Assembly (NCBI RefSeq): GCF_943193195.1
Contig: NZ_CALPDG010000001.1
Span: 1 to 64,000 of the forward strand
Origin: Mediterraneibacter agrestimuris
GTDB lineage: Bacteria; Bacillota; Clostridia; Lachnospirales; Lachnospiraceae
Length of the DNA: 64,000 nt
Direction: 5' to 3'
Part shown: piece by piece, positions 25,416 through 35,300 of the stretch
Position numbering within the stretch: the first letter of the stretch is position 1
How the letters are laid out: each line of letters begins with the position of its first letter
The notes under the pieces: generated by a model
Told to the model about the DNA's origin: nothing
Seen by the model: only the letters and a program-made list of their open reading frames with translations
Databases searched by the model: none
Position numbers and translations under genes: made by a program

Positions 25416-26099
25416 ATGAATTTATTAGAGGTCAACAAGATTTGTAAGACCTATGGCAGCGGGGAAACCGCTGTTAAGGCACTGAAAGATGTCAGCTTTT
25501 CCATCCCCAAAGGCGAATATGTGGCAATCGTGGGGGAATCCGGTTCCGGCAAGAGTACGCTGCTGAACATGATCGGCGCTCTGGACACGCCCACATCGGG
25601 CAAGGTGAGGATCGACGGCAAGGACATTTTTTCCATGAACGACAAGAAACTGACCGTATTCCGGCGCAGGAATATTGGCTTTATCTTTCAGGCGTTCAAC
25701 CTTGTGCCGGAGCTGACCGTGGAGCAGAATATCATCTTCCCTATGCTGCTGGACTACCAGAAGCCGGATAAGAAGTATCTGGAAGAACTACTGACGGTAC
25801 TGAACCTGAAAGAGCGCCGTAACCACCTGCCGAGCCAGCTTTCCGGCGGCCAGCAGCAGCGTGTGGCAATCGGGCGGGCGCTTATCACCCGGCCAGCTCT
25901 AATCTTAGCTGACGAGCCGACCGGCAATCTGGACACGCAGAACAGCAGCGAAGTCATTGCCCTGCTGAAAGAGGCATCGAAAAAATACGAGCAGACCATC
26001 ATTATGATTACCCACAATCGCAGTATCGCGCAGACGGCTGACCGGGTTTTGCAGGTATCGGACGGTGTACTGACCGACTTCGGGAGGTGCCGCGAATGA
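25416..26099 (+). CDS. ABC transporter ATPase, MacB/BceA-like
   Basis: The 227-residue ATPase of the LolD/MacB/BceA class has Walker A GESGSGKST, the Q-loop in FIFQAFNLVPELT, the signature LSGGQQQRVAIGRAL, Walker B LILADEPTGNLD and the switch His in MITHNRSIAQ. It starts after AGAGGTG and overlaps the permease start by four bases. Its base composition is clearly richer in G and C than the kinase gene before it and the permease after it, which hints that this gene was exchanged by recombination. It would power an FtsX-type mechanotransmission transporter for peptide detoxification or sensing. Confidence 0.9.
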   Translation: MNLLEVNKICKTYGSGETAVKALKDVSFSIPKGEYVAIVGESGSGKSTLLNMIGALDTPTSGKVRIDGKDIFSMNDKKLTVFRRRNIGFIFQAFNLVPELTVEQNIIFPMLLDYQKPDKKYLEELLTVLNLKERRNHLPSQLSGGQQQRVAIGRALITRPALILADEPTGNLDTQNSSEVIALLKEASKKYEQTIIMITHNRSIAQTADRVLQVSDGVLTDFGRCRE

Positions 26100-28416
26100 A
26101 AAGCTATCTTAGCCTTATTCCGATTTCTGCAAAGGTGCGGAAGAGACAGAATAGGATGACGATGCTGTGCATCATTATCTCAGTGCTGTTGGTTACGATG
26201 ATTTTCAGCATGGCAGATATGGCGATCCGCATGGAAAAGACACGAGTGATCAAAGAACATGGGAACTGGCATATCATGTTGAAGGAGCCATCCGAGCAAC
26301 AGATTGAGCAAATCGCACAGCGAACAGATGTGATGACGTCCTCCCGTTATGACGGACTGAACTTTGATTTATCCGAAGACTATACGATCAATGGAAAAAG
26401 CTGCGTCATCGCAGGTGGTGATAATGCGATTCTAACGGAGATTTATGACAATTTGACGGAAGGCCGATATCCTACAAAAAAGGATGAAATTTTACTTTCG
26501 AATCGTTCAAAAGAACTGCTTTCTCTGAAGATTGGAGAGGCGATTACCGTACATACACCAGCTGGAGATTTTGGCTATACGATTTCCGGTTTTGGAGGAG
26601 ATGTTACCATTACCACAGATGCCGACATTGTGGGGGCTTTTCTAAATTGGACTCCTTCCAAAGTCTTGCAAAAGCAGAAGGAAGTAAGCTTGCTCCCGTT
26701 TGTTTTGTGCGCTTTCACGAGAATATCCATATTCGTAAGGTGATTGCAGAGTTGCGGAAAACCTATGGCTTTACCGACGAAACATTATCCGAAAACACGG
26801 CTTTGCTGGGATTGACGGGATTCAGCAGTGATTCTTATGTCATGGGAATGTACCTTGTAGCTGCAATCTTGTTTGTTCTGGTTTTGGCTGCGGGAGTCTT
26901 TATGATTGCGGGAAGCCTGAACAGCAGAACCGCAGAGAGAACACAATTTTTTGGAATGCTTCGTTGTATTGGAGCAAGCCGGGCACAAGTTATGCACATA
27001 GTCAAGTTGGAAGCACTCTATTGGTGCAAAACAGCGGTTCCGATTGGCGTGATAGTTGGGATTGTGGGCACATGGATGCTTTGTGCACTGCTCCGGTTTG
27101 GTGCGGGCGCTGAATTTGTACAGATTCCGCTATTTGGGATTAGTAGTGTCGGTATCATCAGCGGAATTGTTGTTGGTGTTTTGACCGTGCTGTTATCTTC
27201 CATCTCTCCCGCAAGGCGGGCGGCAGGTGTTTCTCCGGTTGCGGCTGTTACCGGAAATCTTTCCGAAAACTGGAACACATCCCGGCCAATCAAGCAGAAC
27301 TTTTTGAAAATTGAGATGGCCTTGGGGATTCATCATGCCGTATCCTCTCCCAAAAATCTACTTCTCATGACTGGCTCCTTTGCACTCAGCATCATTATGA
27401 TTTTGAGCTTTTCCGTTCTTATACAATGGGTGAATATGGCACTCAATCCCTTAAAGCCATGGGCACCAGATGTCTTTTATAGTAGTCCTGATAATCTGTG
27501 CGACATTAAACAAAGTTTTGCCAAAGAGGTGGAAAGCCGGCCGTATGTAAAGCGGGTATTTGGGCGGATGTATCAAAGCCTTCCTGCAGAATATGAAGGG
27601 AAATTGGGGCAAATTGATTTGATTTCTTATGAGAATCAGCAGTTTCAGTGGGCAGCAGAAGATTTGATTGCAGGTGAAATATCGGCTGTCTCTGAAGGCA
27701 ACGGTGTACTGACGGTTTTTGATAAAAGCAATTCTTTGAAGGTTGGAGATACGATTCAGCTGGATCAGACAGAGCTTACCGTGGCTGGAGTCTTGAAAGA
27801 TAGTCCCTTTGATACATCGGATCAGCCAACTGTGATTTGCTCAGAGAAAACGTTCAAGGAAATTACAGGCAAAGATGCCTATGCTGTTCTTGACGTACAG
27901 CTGTCCAAAAAAGCAACAGAGCAGAATGTAAATGAGCTTCACGTATTGGCAGATGGACATTATCGCTTTTATGATCGACTGGCGCAAAACAAAGACACAC
28001 AAAATACCTATTTTATGTTCTGCCTGTTTGTTTATGGATTCCTCGCCGTGATCACATTGATTACTATTATTCATACGGTAAACAGTATTTCTATGAGCGT
28101 GTCTGCAAGAACAAAGCAATACGGAGCCATGCGTGCAGTGGGGATGGATAGTTTACAAATCAAGAAGATGATTCTCATGGAAGCCGCCACGTACACAATG
28201 CTTGGATTCCTCGCAGGTTGTGGTCTGGGGTTACCGCTGCATCATTTTCTCTATTCGCAGATGATTACAAATTATTGGGGAACGGCATGGCAAATCCCTT
28301 TAACATCTATTGGAGAAATACTGGTGCTGCTTGTGTTCACTTCTCTTCTTGCACCTTTCGCTCCGGCAAAACGCATCTGTAACATGCCGATTACTGCAAC
28401 CATCAATGAATTGTAA
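26096..28416 (+). pseudogene. FtsX-type ABC permease with a frameshift
   Basis: The gene starts MKSYLSLIPISAKVRKRQ (26096, after GGAGGTGCCGCGA) and runs about 183 codons in one frame, with a membrane helix and an extracellular MacB-like domain, to VGAFLN near 26645. The family sequence then continues in the next frame as Asp-Ser-Phe-Gln-Ser-Leu and goes on through two FtsX domains to NMPITATINEL at 28416. Reading AATTGGAC as AATATGGAC would restore one protein of about 770 residues, so a one-base deletion at about 26646 is the simplest explanation. The downstream part has several membrane helices around a second extracellular region. The pair with the MacB-like ATPase is certain; whether a functional permease is made is not. 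Confidence 0.85.
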
Positions 28417-28431
28417 TTCAATATTTTAATC

Positions 28432-28472
28432 TGCCGCACGACGGCAAAAGAAAAAAGCCGTCGTACAGCAGA
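28432..28472. repeat. Long hairpin after the permease gene
   Basis: CTGCCGCACGACGGC and GCCGTCGTACAGCAG form a 15-bp stem with two mismatches around an A-rich loop. It lies about 15 bp after the permease stop and may act as a terminator, although no good T-run follows. Confidence 0.5.
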
Positions 28473-28564
28473 CACATTTCCACGTGCCTATGAAGCGGCA
28501 GCTTTGATTTTCAGAGCCGCCGTTTCTATATTTGTTTTTTTTACAGTACTCGGAAAGGAAGAAC

Positions 28565-28669
28565 ATGAATAAAAAGAAACGAAGTGCCAGAAAACACTGC
28601 CCAAACGGCTTTCTTGCGCTGCCACCGGACATTGCAAATGGTATTACAGTCTTTCCACTGCAATCATAA
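28565..28669 (+). CDS. Possible 34-codon peptide
   Basis: ATG at 28565 is preceded by GGAAAGGAAGAAC, a plausible ribosome site. The reading MNKKKRSARKHCPNGFLALP begins with a basic stretch and ends in FPLQS. It could be a leader peptide, a remnant of a longer gene or chance. The rest of 28473-28686 holds no other feature I can support. Confidence 0.25.
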   Translation: MNKKKRSARKHCPNGFLALPPDIANGITVFPLQS

Positions 28670-28686
28670 GTTTCCAAAAAAGTATA

Positions 28687-29559
28687 CTACTGCTTATTGG
28701 TGATATAAATGTATGCATCTTCCAGCGTTGCAGATACCGGAGTGCAATCAATGTCCGGTTTTCCCTTATTGATTAATTTTATCCGCAATTCTCCATCTAC
28801 ATACTGTTTAGAGGAAACATGATATTTCTTCTCTATCTCTCTGGCCTGCTTTTCATCCGTAGCCCTGCAGATCCAGATATGCCCCTTTGCTTCATTGATC
28901 AATTCCTGCATGGAACCTGCATAAAGAAATGCTCCTTTTTTCATCACTGCAAGCTGATTACAGGTCGCTACCAAATCCTCCACAACATGAGTAGAAAACA
29001 AGATAGTACGTTTTTCTGAAAAATCCACCAGCAGATTACGGATGCGGATACGTTCCTCCGGGTCCAGGCCGGTGGTTGGTTCGTCTATGATCAAAAATTC
29101 TGGTTCGTTCAGAAGGGCTTGTATCAGTCCAACCCTTCGTTTCATTCCACCGGAAAGCTGGCGCATTTTTTTCCTGCGATGTTCTATCAGACTGGTCTTT
29201 TCCAGATAATACCGGATACGTTCCTTACACACTTTTTTCGATACCCCAGCCAGGTCTCCCATATATTCCAGACATTCCTGCACGGTCAGGTTCGGATAAA
29301 GTTCAATTTCCTGGGGAAGATATCCGATCTTCCTCTGGATTTTCTCATAATTCCCCTCACTGTATAACATCCCATCCAGCGTAACGGTTCCACCCGTAGG
29401 TTTTAACACAGTTGTCAGCACCCGCATTAACGTAGTTTTTCCAGCACCGTTTTCCCCTAGCAGCCCAAACAGCCCTTTCGGGATTTCCAAATCAGCATGA
29501 TCGATTGCCGTCACTCCATTTTTAAAAGTTACTGTCAAATCATTTATCTTAATACTCAT
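28687..29559 (-). CDS. ABC transporter ATPase (CcmA/BcrA-like)
   Basis: The 290-residue ATPase has Walker A GENGAGKTT (about 35-43), LPQEIELYPNLTVQE around the Q-loop, the signature LSGGMKRRVGLIQAL, Walker B FLIIDEPTTGLDP and the switch His in FSTHVVEDL. The last 80 residues form the accessory C-terminal domain common in ABC-2 exporters. The gene follows two membrane protein genes on the same strand (4-bp gap), and with them makes an ABC-2 exporter. Remains of response regulators and a kinase upstream suggest that this was once a regulated antimicrobial-peptide transporter locus. Confidence 0.9.
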   Translation of the reverse strand: MSIKINDLTVTFKNGVTAIDHADLEIPKGLFGLLGENGAGKTTLMRVLTTVLKPTGGTVTLDGMLYSEGNYEKIQRKIGYLPQEIELYPNLTVQECLEYMGDLAGVSKKVCKERIRYYLEKTSLIEHRRKKMRQLSGGMKRRVGLIQALLNEPEFLIIDEPTTGLDPEERIRIRNLLVDFSEKRTILFSTHVVEDLVATCNQLAVMKKGAFLYAGSMQELINEAKGHIWICRATDEKQAREIEKKYHVSSKQYVDGELRIKLINKGKPDIDCTPVSATLEDAYIYITNKQ

Positions 29560-29563
29560 AGTT

Positions 29564-30235
29564 CTATCCTCTTTTCTTTATTATTTCAGGTAGCATGGCG
29601 CCCATGATCAAGATCAAACATACACAGACTATTTTCCCACATATCCACTTTAGATCCCCATTATCTTCTATATTTCTGAATGTATAAGAGAATACATTCC
29701 ATTTTCCTAACAGCCGATCTCCAATCGTTGAATTTGTTGTGATCCACAGGATTAAGGCGCATCCGATCCCCGCCCACATATTACGAAACAAACAAGACAG
29801 AGTATGGGATAAAAGCCCCCAGAAAATAAGGGTAACAGCAATAGCTGCCAGATACACCAAAAACATTTTTAGTTCATCTTTTATTACAATTTGTGTTCCA
29901 TAAAGCGAGAGCGGTTTTTGAATGATACCATACATTCCATAACTTGCCGCTGCAAGAAGGAACAGATAGCCTTCTTGTACCATCATCCTCTTTATGATAG
30001 AAAGTGTTCTGTTTTTTACCGGATACAGACGCTCTACTTCCGCCCTTTTACTGACAATTTCCTGTACATAAGTATCTGCACAGAACACGGCTGCAAGTAA
30101 GGCCAATGGAGGCTCCAGCGCAACTCCTATTTCATTTGTAAAGCTCACTCCCCGGACTATACATAAAATACTCACGAAAAAAGTGGAATATACGATCTTG
30201 TAGAGGGATAAACAGATCTTCACTTCCTTCCCCAT
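29564..30235 (-). CDS. ABC-2-type membrane subunit
   Basis: The start MGKEVKICLSLYKI at 30235 has AAGGAGGAGG just upstream. The 223-residue protein has six predicted membrane helices with a central cytoplasmic loop (KRAEVERLYPVKNRTLSIIKR) resembling the coupling loop of ABC-2 permeases. It starts inside the stop region of the preceding membrane gene (TAATG) and ends 4 bp before the ATPase gene. The substrate is unknown. Confidence 0.75.
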   Translation of the reverse strand: MGKEVKICLSLYKIVYSTFFVSILCIVRGVSFTNEIGVALEPPLALLAAVFCADTYVQEIVSKRAEVERLYPVKNRTLSIIKRMMVQEGYLFLLAAASYGMYGIIQKPLSLYGTQIVIKDELKMFLVYLAAIAVTLIFWGLLSHTLSCLFRNMWAGIGCALILWITTNSTIGDRLLGKWNVFSYTFRNIEDNGDLKWICGKIVCVCLILIMGAMLPEIIKKRG

Positions 30236-30498
30236 TACATCCTCCTCCTTTTCCATAGCTGTATACAGATTAGAATAATTCCTATCGCTGCCAGTACCAG
30301 AAAGCTTTGATTCAGCAATACCATCGGCGGCTCCGCAGTGTCAAAGAACCGGCCAGGGAACCGCACCATGATAGCCAGCGGTCTTCCATAATAACCATAT
30401 ACCCCTTCCGCATTTCTGCCGCCGGCATTGGAATACACCATATATAAGATGAGGAACGGTACTGCAGGCAGCGGATTTTTAAACAATAGGGAAATCAA
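30235..30498 (-). pseudogene. Membrane protein fragment joined to a regulator fragment
   Basis: An 87-codon open stretch begins abruptly inside the last codons of a damaged response regulator, with TTG as the only possible start (30498) and no ribosome site. It reads SLLFKNPLPAVPFLILYMVY, a loop, and a C-terminal membrane helix ending in a basic KRRR. It looks like the C-terminal part of a larger ABC-2-type membrane subunit, cut at its 5' side by the same rearrangement that removed the end of the regulator gene. It precedes the intact membrane subunit with a TAATG overlap. Confidence 0.55.
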
Positions 30499-31069
30499 AC
30501 CATCCCATCCCCCATACCGTTTCGATATACTCTTTCTCCGTCTGCAGACTCATTTTCTTTCGGATTCTTCGTATCAGTTCTGTAACCACCCGGCTGTCTC
30601 CCTCTCCATCATATCCACAGACTTTTTCATAGATTCTTTCTTTGTCAAAAACAAGTCCCGGATTCATAGATAAAAATTCAATAATCCCATACTCCAGTTT
30701 TGTCAATTCCAGATCATTCCCATTGATCTGCACCGTTTTTGCCGTATAATCGATCAGGAGTTCACCCTGAAAGCGATACTCTGATTTTGTTTTATGACGT
30801 TCTTCCCGTTTTAAGTGTGCGATGATCCTTGCCTCCAGCTCCTTTAAACTAAATGGCTTTAAGATATAATCATCTCCTCCAGATAAAAGACCATTCACTC
30901 TGTCCTGTTCCTCTACCCTTGCGGTCAAGAACAAAATAGGGCAAGCCACTTTGTCTCTGATTCTGCGGCAGACCTCCATTCCATCAAGCTGAGGCATATT
31001 CACATCCAATAAAATGATATCCGGATTTACTGCTAACATCTTCATTGCTTCCATCCCATCTTCTGCCGT
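30479..31069 (-). pseudogene. Response regulator lacking its N-terminus, fused at both ends
   Basis: The frame carries an OmpR-type response regulator from mid receiver domain onward: EDGMEAMKMLAVNPDIILLDVNMPQLDGMEV with the phosphoacceptor Asp (given here in continuous parts only to place it), ILFLTARVEEQD, DYILKPFSLKELE and a winged helix ending GMGW. The first 40 or so residues with the acidic metal-binding pair are missing, and the C-terminal strand is replaced by Phe-Asp-Phe-Pro-Ile-Val and a stop. Upstream, it is joined out of frame to the first codons of a histidine kinase gene. It has no start codon context and is almost certainly not functional. Confidence 0.8.
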
Positions 31070-31154
31070 AAATATAGAATATCTTTTTATTTTTATAAAT
31101 GCTGTACCCTACAGTGAAGCATAACAGCACCACAAGTATGATATTGAGAATCAT
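31070..31154 (-). pseudogene. N-terminal scrap of a histidine kinase
   Basis: After the stop of the intact regulator gene, a kinase-like gene starts MILNIILVVLLCFTVGYSIY (31154, with AAGGAATAGGAAC before it). This is one membrane helix followed by a basic stretch, as in kinases with short N-termini. After about 28 codons the sequence changes abruptly into the middle of a response regulator in another frame. The kinase domain is lost. Confidence 0.7.
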
Positions 31155-31158
31155 GTTC

Positions 31159-31833
31159 CTATTCCTTCCAAATATATCCAACCCCATGAATGGTCTTTAT
31201 AAACTTTGGATTGGATGCATCCTCTTCTATCTTCATTCGCAATCTACTGATATTTACTGAAACTGTATTGTTGTCTACATACTTTCCGTCACTATCCCAA
31301 ATCTGGCTTAAAATCTGTTCCTTCGACAGCACATGGTTTTTATTTTCAATGAAGTACATCAGCAGCCTGTATTCTAATTTGCTTAATGCTACTTCCTCCT
31401 CATCCTTATAGACTTTACAGGTACTTTTATCAATGACAATATTTCCGGAGCATAAATATGCCGTTTCTGCTTTTTCATTTAGAATCCGTTTCATTCTCGC
31501 TTTCAGCACACCCAGGGAAAACGGTTTTGACAGATAATCATTCACCCCCAGTTCCAATGCCTTGATCTCATCCATTTCCGTATCACGGGCAGTCAGCATG
31601 ATAATGGGAATCATGCTGAACCGGCGCACTTCCCTGCACAGGTCAAATCCAGTTCCATCCGGGAGGTTGCAATCCAAAAGCACAAGATCATAACTACCTT
31701 TTTTGATTTCCTGCTGTCCCTCTCTTCTGGTTCCCACATCGAAAACCTCATATCCATCTCCTTCAAAAGAAAAGCGCAATCCTTCTCTTAAATCCATATC
31801 ATCTTCAATAATCAATAGTTTTTTACCAACCAT
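31159..31833 (-). CDS. OmpR-family response regulator (orphaned)
   Basis: The start MVGKKLLIIEDDMDL (31833) follows AAGGAGAAAATA. The 224-residue protein is complete: acidic pair in IIEDD, phosphoacceptor Asp in LVLLDCNLPDGTGF, IMLTARDTEMDE, DYLSKPFSLG, then a winged helix with LSKLEYRLLMYF and the ending GVGYIWKE. Its kinase partner downstream has been reduced to 28 codons by a deletion, so it is an orphan regulator or depends on another kinase. The likely former target is the ABC-2 exporter encoded further downstream. Confidence 0.9.
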   Translation of the reverse strand: MVGKKLLIIEDDMDLREGLRFSFEGDGYEVFDVGTRREGQQEIKKGSYDLVLLDCNLPDGTGFDLCREVRRFSMIPIIMLTARDTEMDEIKALELGVNDYLSKPFSLGVLKARMKRILNEKAETAYLCSGNIVIDKSTCKVYKDEEEVALSKLEYRLLMYFIENKNHVLSKEQILSQIWDSDGKYVDNNTVSVNISRLRMKIEEDASNPKFIKTIHGVGYIWKE

Positions 31834-31994
31834 TATTTTCTCCTTCCCAGGCAATCATTTCGTTATTTCGCAGTGCAGCACTGATTATACTCGTATCTGC
31901 AATCAAGAAACTGCTTATAGAATAGCATATCTGCGAAAAAAAAACATCTGCCAGCTTTCATCCACGGACAGATGCCATTATCCATTTTACATAC

Positions 31995-32102
31995 TTACCC
32001 CACAAAACGATATCCACTATTTACAACAGTTTCTATGTACCCCTCTCCAACTTTTCTCCGAATCTGGCTGATCACATTCACTACTGCATTCGCAGTACGC
32101 AA
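31995..32102 (-). pseudogene. C-terminal scrap of another response regulator
   Basis: In this gap the minus strand reads NAVVNVISQIRRKVGEGYIE and ends TVVNSGYRFVG before TAA (31995-31997). This is the recognition helix and C-terminal hairpin of an OmpR-type winged helix. Nothing else of the gene remains, and the scrap does not continue into the neighbouring regulator. The rest of 31855-32332 holds only the repeat listed next. Confidence 0.65.
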
Positions 32103-32183
32103 CCTACAATATTGTAATATTAATATAGAAAAAATCTAACCTTACTCTTTTAACAAAAATAGAAAATTGTGCAAAAAAAAATG

Positions 32184-32244
32184 CTATCTTAAAACATTAC
32201 ATATTAAAGCGGACAGGAATGACTATCTTAAAACATTCCTGTCC
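32184..32244. repeat. Hairpin and 15-bp direct repeat
   Basis: GGACAGGAATG (32211-32221) and CATTCCTGTCC (32234-32244) form a perfect 11-bp stem. CTATCTTAAAACATT occurs at 32184-32198 and again at 32223-32237, the second copy lying in the hairpin loop and arm. It follows the 3' end of the YodL-domain gene and may work as its terminator or mark a rearrangement. Confidence 0.5.
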
Positions 32245-32332
32245 ACATTAACGTCACTTCTACACCTCTTTATTTTATCTACCATAATACAAAAAGAAGA
32301 ACATATCTTTTGAACGAACTACATTTTAGTAT

Positions 32333-35300
32333 TCAAACAAGCTCAACCCCTTTCTCTTTGCTATCTTTTCCCTGCTGTTTGGCAATGATCTCCTTATTGA
32401 TTTTTAATCGCTCATGAATAGACTTCCTCTCCGTTTGCACAGTTTTCGACTTTTCATTCCCAACAGATGCTATTGTCTTCCCTGTTTCCATTTCTGATTT
32501 TGATACCGTGGTCGGTTCTACTGATCTCTCTGGTGCTCTTTCTTCCAAACTGCAGAAACTCTGCAAATATGGCAGCACATGCTCCTGCATATCCGTAAGA
32601 TCTGCCATATATGCCTGAAAGGATTCTTCGCCCTTACCCTTTTGGTAATTCAGCCAGCTTTCATCGTTCAGTTTCATCTCATTCTGGTTCTTCAACTGGC
32701 TCACAATACCGCCGTTTCCATCTCCGATATTGATTTTTCCTTTTAATTCCTGCATCTGATCACGATCCGGGTAATAAATTGTAAAGTACATCTGTACAGT
32801 TTTCTCCGGCATTCCCGTCTTAGGGTCCGCTTTTGAAGCCAGCTCTGCATCCATTTTGGCTGTAGTTTCATCCAGAGTTCCAAGCTTCTGATAACCGGAA
32901 AAGTTCATTTCCTTATCCTCACAGAAATTGATGTGGACAACCGGTACTGCTGTCTCCGGTATCTCAGGCTGATAGGCTTTCAGTTTCTCCAGAAGTTCTT
33001 CTGCCCGTGGAGACTCTTCACATTCCTCATCTATAATATCTTTCAAGAACGGAATGTACTTATGGGCATAACCACATCTTAATTCCAATGCGACAGTTTC
33101 CACCATATCTTCCTCCGGGCTAAAGTTATCATGATAATCATAATGGTCAAAGTCTTCCGCTAATTGATCCAGTGCCGCCGCCAGTTCATCCGCAGTCATT
33201 TTCTCCGGATAATAATGGACATTCAATTCCTTTGGAGGATAATACCGAAAATCAGGGAACGCCTCTACAATCTTTTCCAGTGCTTCATGTACCATTGGAA
33301 GTGCTGCCAGAAATGCCACATCATCCAGGTTGTCTCCCCGGATAGATTTCCTGCTGACCAGAGATACCTCCGCCTCATCATAAAAAGTATCATTCGGGTC
33401 ACGGTAAATAATTCCCATGCCGTTTCCATAGTAACTTAACGTAGGGTCATCAATGATTTCCCGGTATTTTGCAAGTATCTCATCCAGATTGGTACTCTTA
33501 TAAATGTTGCCAAGGCTATGGTATTCATCACATTCTGCAGCATAGTATTCCAGATACGGCTCTTTCTTTGGCGGCATATTGTTCAGGACGTTATCGATCA
33601 TATTGTAGTTTGCCTCCTCCAACTCTTCTACTTTCGCCAATGGCTTGTACTCCTCACTGGCTTTCATCTGCTCCGTTTTTTCATCCAGATACCGTTCAGA
33701 TTTTTCAAGAAAATCTTCTAACGTACCAGTCTTATCCGGTCTGATCGGGTTCATATCCACTTTCATATTACCAGTCTTATACCCTGCTTCATTCAATACG
33801 GAAAACAAATCATCCTCCCGGACAGTTCCCTCATAAGCAATTACCACATCCACATCAGAATCCTCTTTATATAGCCCATCCCTTGTACGGCTGCCGTACA
33901 CACGCACAGCCTGTATCCTGGCATCCAAATCATTTTCAATAATCTCTGCCTGTGCAATCGCCCATACGGTCTCTTCGATTTCTGACCGGCTCATTCCATT
34001 TAATCCGGCTTCCACTTCCGTATGATCCGAAATAGCCGGCACCCGTTTTCCCTGACTTCTTGCTTCCTGAAGGATCTCTGCCTCTACTTCTTCCGCTTTT
34101 TCCTGAAGTTCATCATAATCTACCGGTATCCTTTCTAACTGCTCCAGCCCTTCATCTTCTAAAATATTCTGAATAGCCTGTCTCATAGAAATATCCGGAT
34201 CCTCCAAAATGCCTCCGTCCATGAGTTTATACTCCTTATCATAAAAGGAATAATCATATCCCTCTGTTGCCACCTGAATTGAAAAGTATTGATCCCCGAT
34301 CCGGTAAGCCACTTCCTCCTGGTTCATTTCCGGCTCCAATTGCAGAAAATCCGGCAATTCACGGAAGCTGATACTGTCTACAAAATAGGCTTTTACATTT
34401 CCATTTTCATTGAAGACTACAATATCGCTTACCGATAAGGAATGCCCGGTATAATCCGCCGGATGGGCAATATTGAATTTCTCATACAGAGAATCCAACG
34501 TGTCGCCATAAAGCATTTTATCGGAATAGATTAACTCATAGTCCTCTTTTTTCACCTGATACCCATGCCTTTCAATGAAATTCAGATCCATAAATTCATA
34601 TTCTCTGCCGGGGCTGCCCTCAACGATCTGGTATATTCCATATCTGTTTTCTGTCCCCAGAAGAAGTTTCGCCTCTTTCAATGACTTTATCTGTGGATAC
34701 TCCTGCATCCGTTTTTCCAACGTCCTGATCCGTTCCACCTCCTCTCTCTCCATCTGATAATGCTCCGGTCCTCTTTCAATCTCCATCCGTTCCCGCACCG
34801 CAATCGGTCTTGGATAAGTGGTAATCAGATATACGGTCTCCCCCGCATCGAACATCCTTAATGCTTCATCTCTATCCAGATCTGTCATTGGAGGCTGATA
34901 CAATCCAGCTTCCTCAAAATCTATTTCGTCCTCCCGCTCCTGCATACGCTGCCATGCCTCTTTTTCAATTCCATAGAGACCTTCATGTTCCAGTATCATC
35001 TCTCTGCTGGCATAGTCCCCATGGGAACCATCTGACTGCAGGCAGTACACCTTTTCCCCGACACGATGAAGCTCCAGTGCCATCTCCTGACGAAGAGGAA
35101 ACATATCATCTGCGGTATAGCCATATCTCTTTAGTTCTGCCATACCAACGGAACGATCCGGGAATTCGTCAATTTCCTCTCTTGCATCCCTCAGAATTTC
35201 TTTCACCTTCTCTTCATCCGAGGAACGGACAGCATCTGCAAGATCTCTGATCATTTTCCTGATATCATAATCATCCCCAGTCATAGCCGCATATTCCAGA

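Noticed and set aside
28426-28677. 83-codon minus-strand gene after the FtsX permease
   Set aside because: It runs through a strong hairpin, has no ribosome site and reads as low-complexity Cys/Phe-rich sequence.
34861-35250. Plus-strand open frames of up to 130 codons within the YodL-domain gene
   Set aside because: They are mirror frames of a long, well-supported gene and are rich in Pro, His and Ser, as expected for antisense reading.
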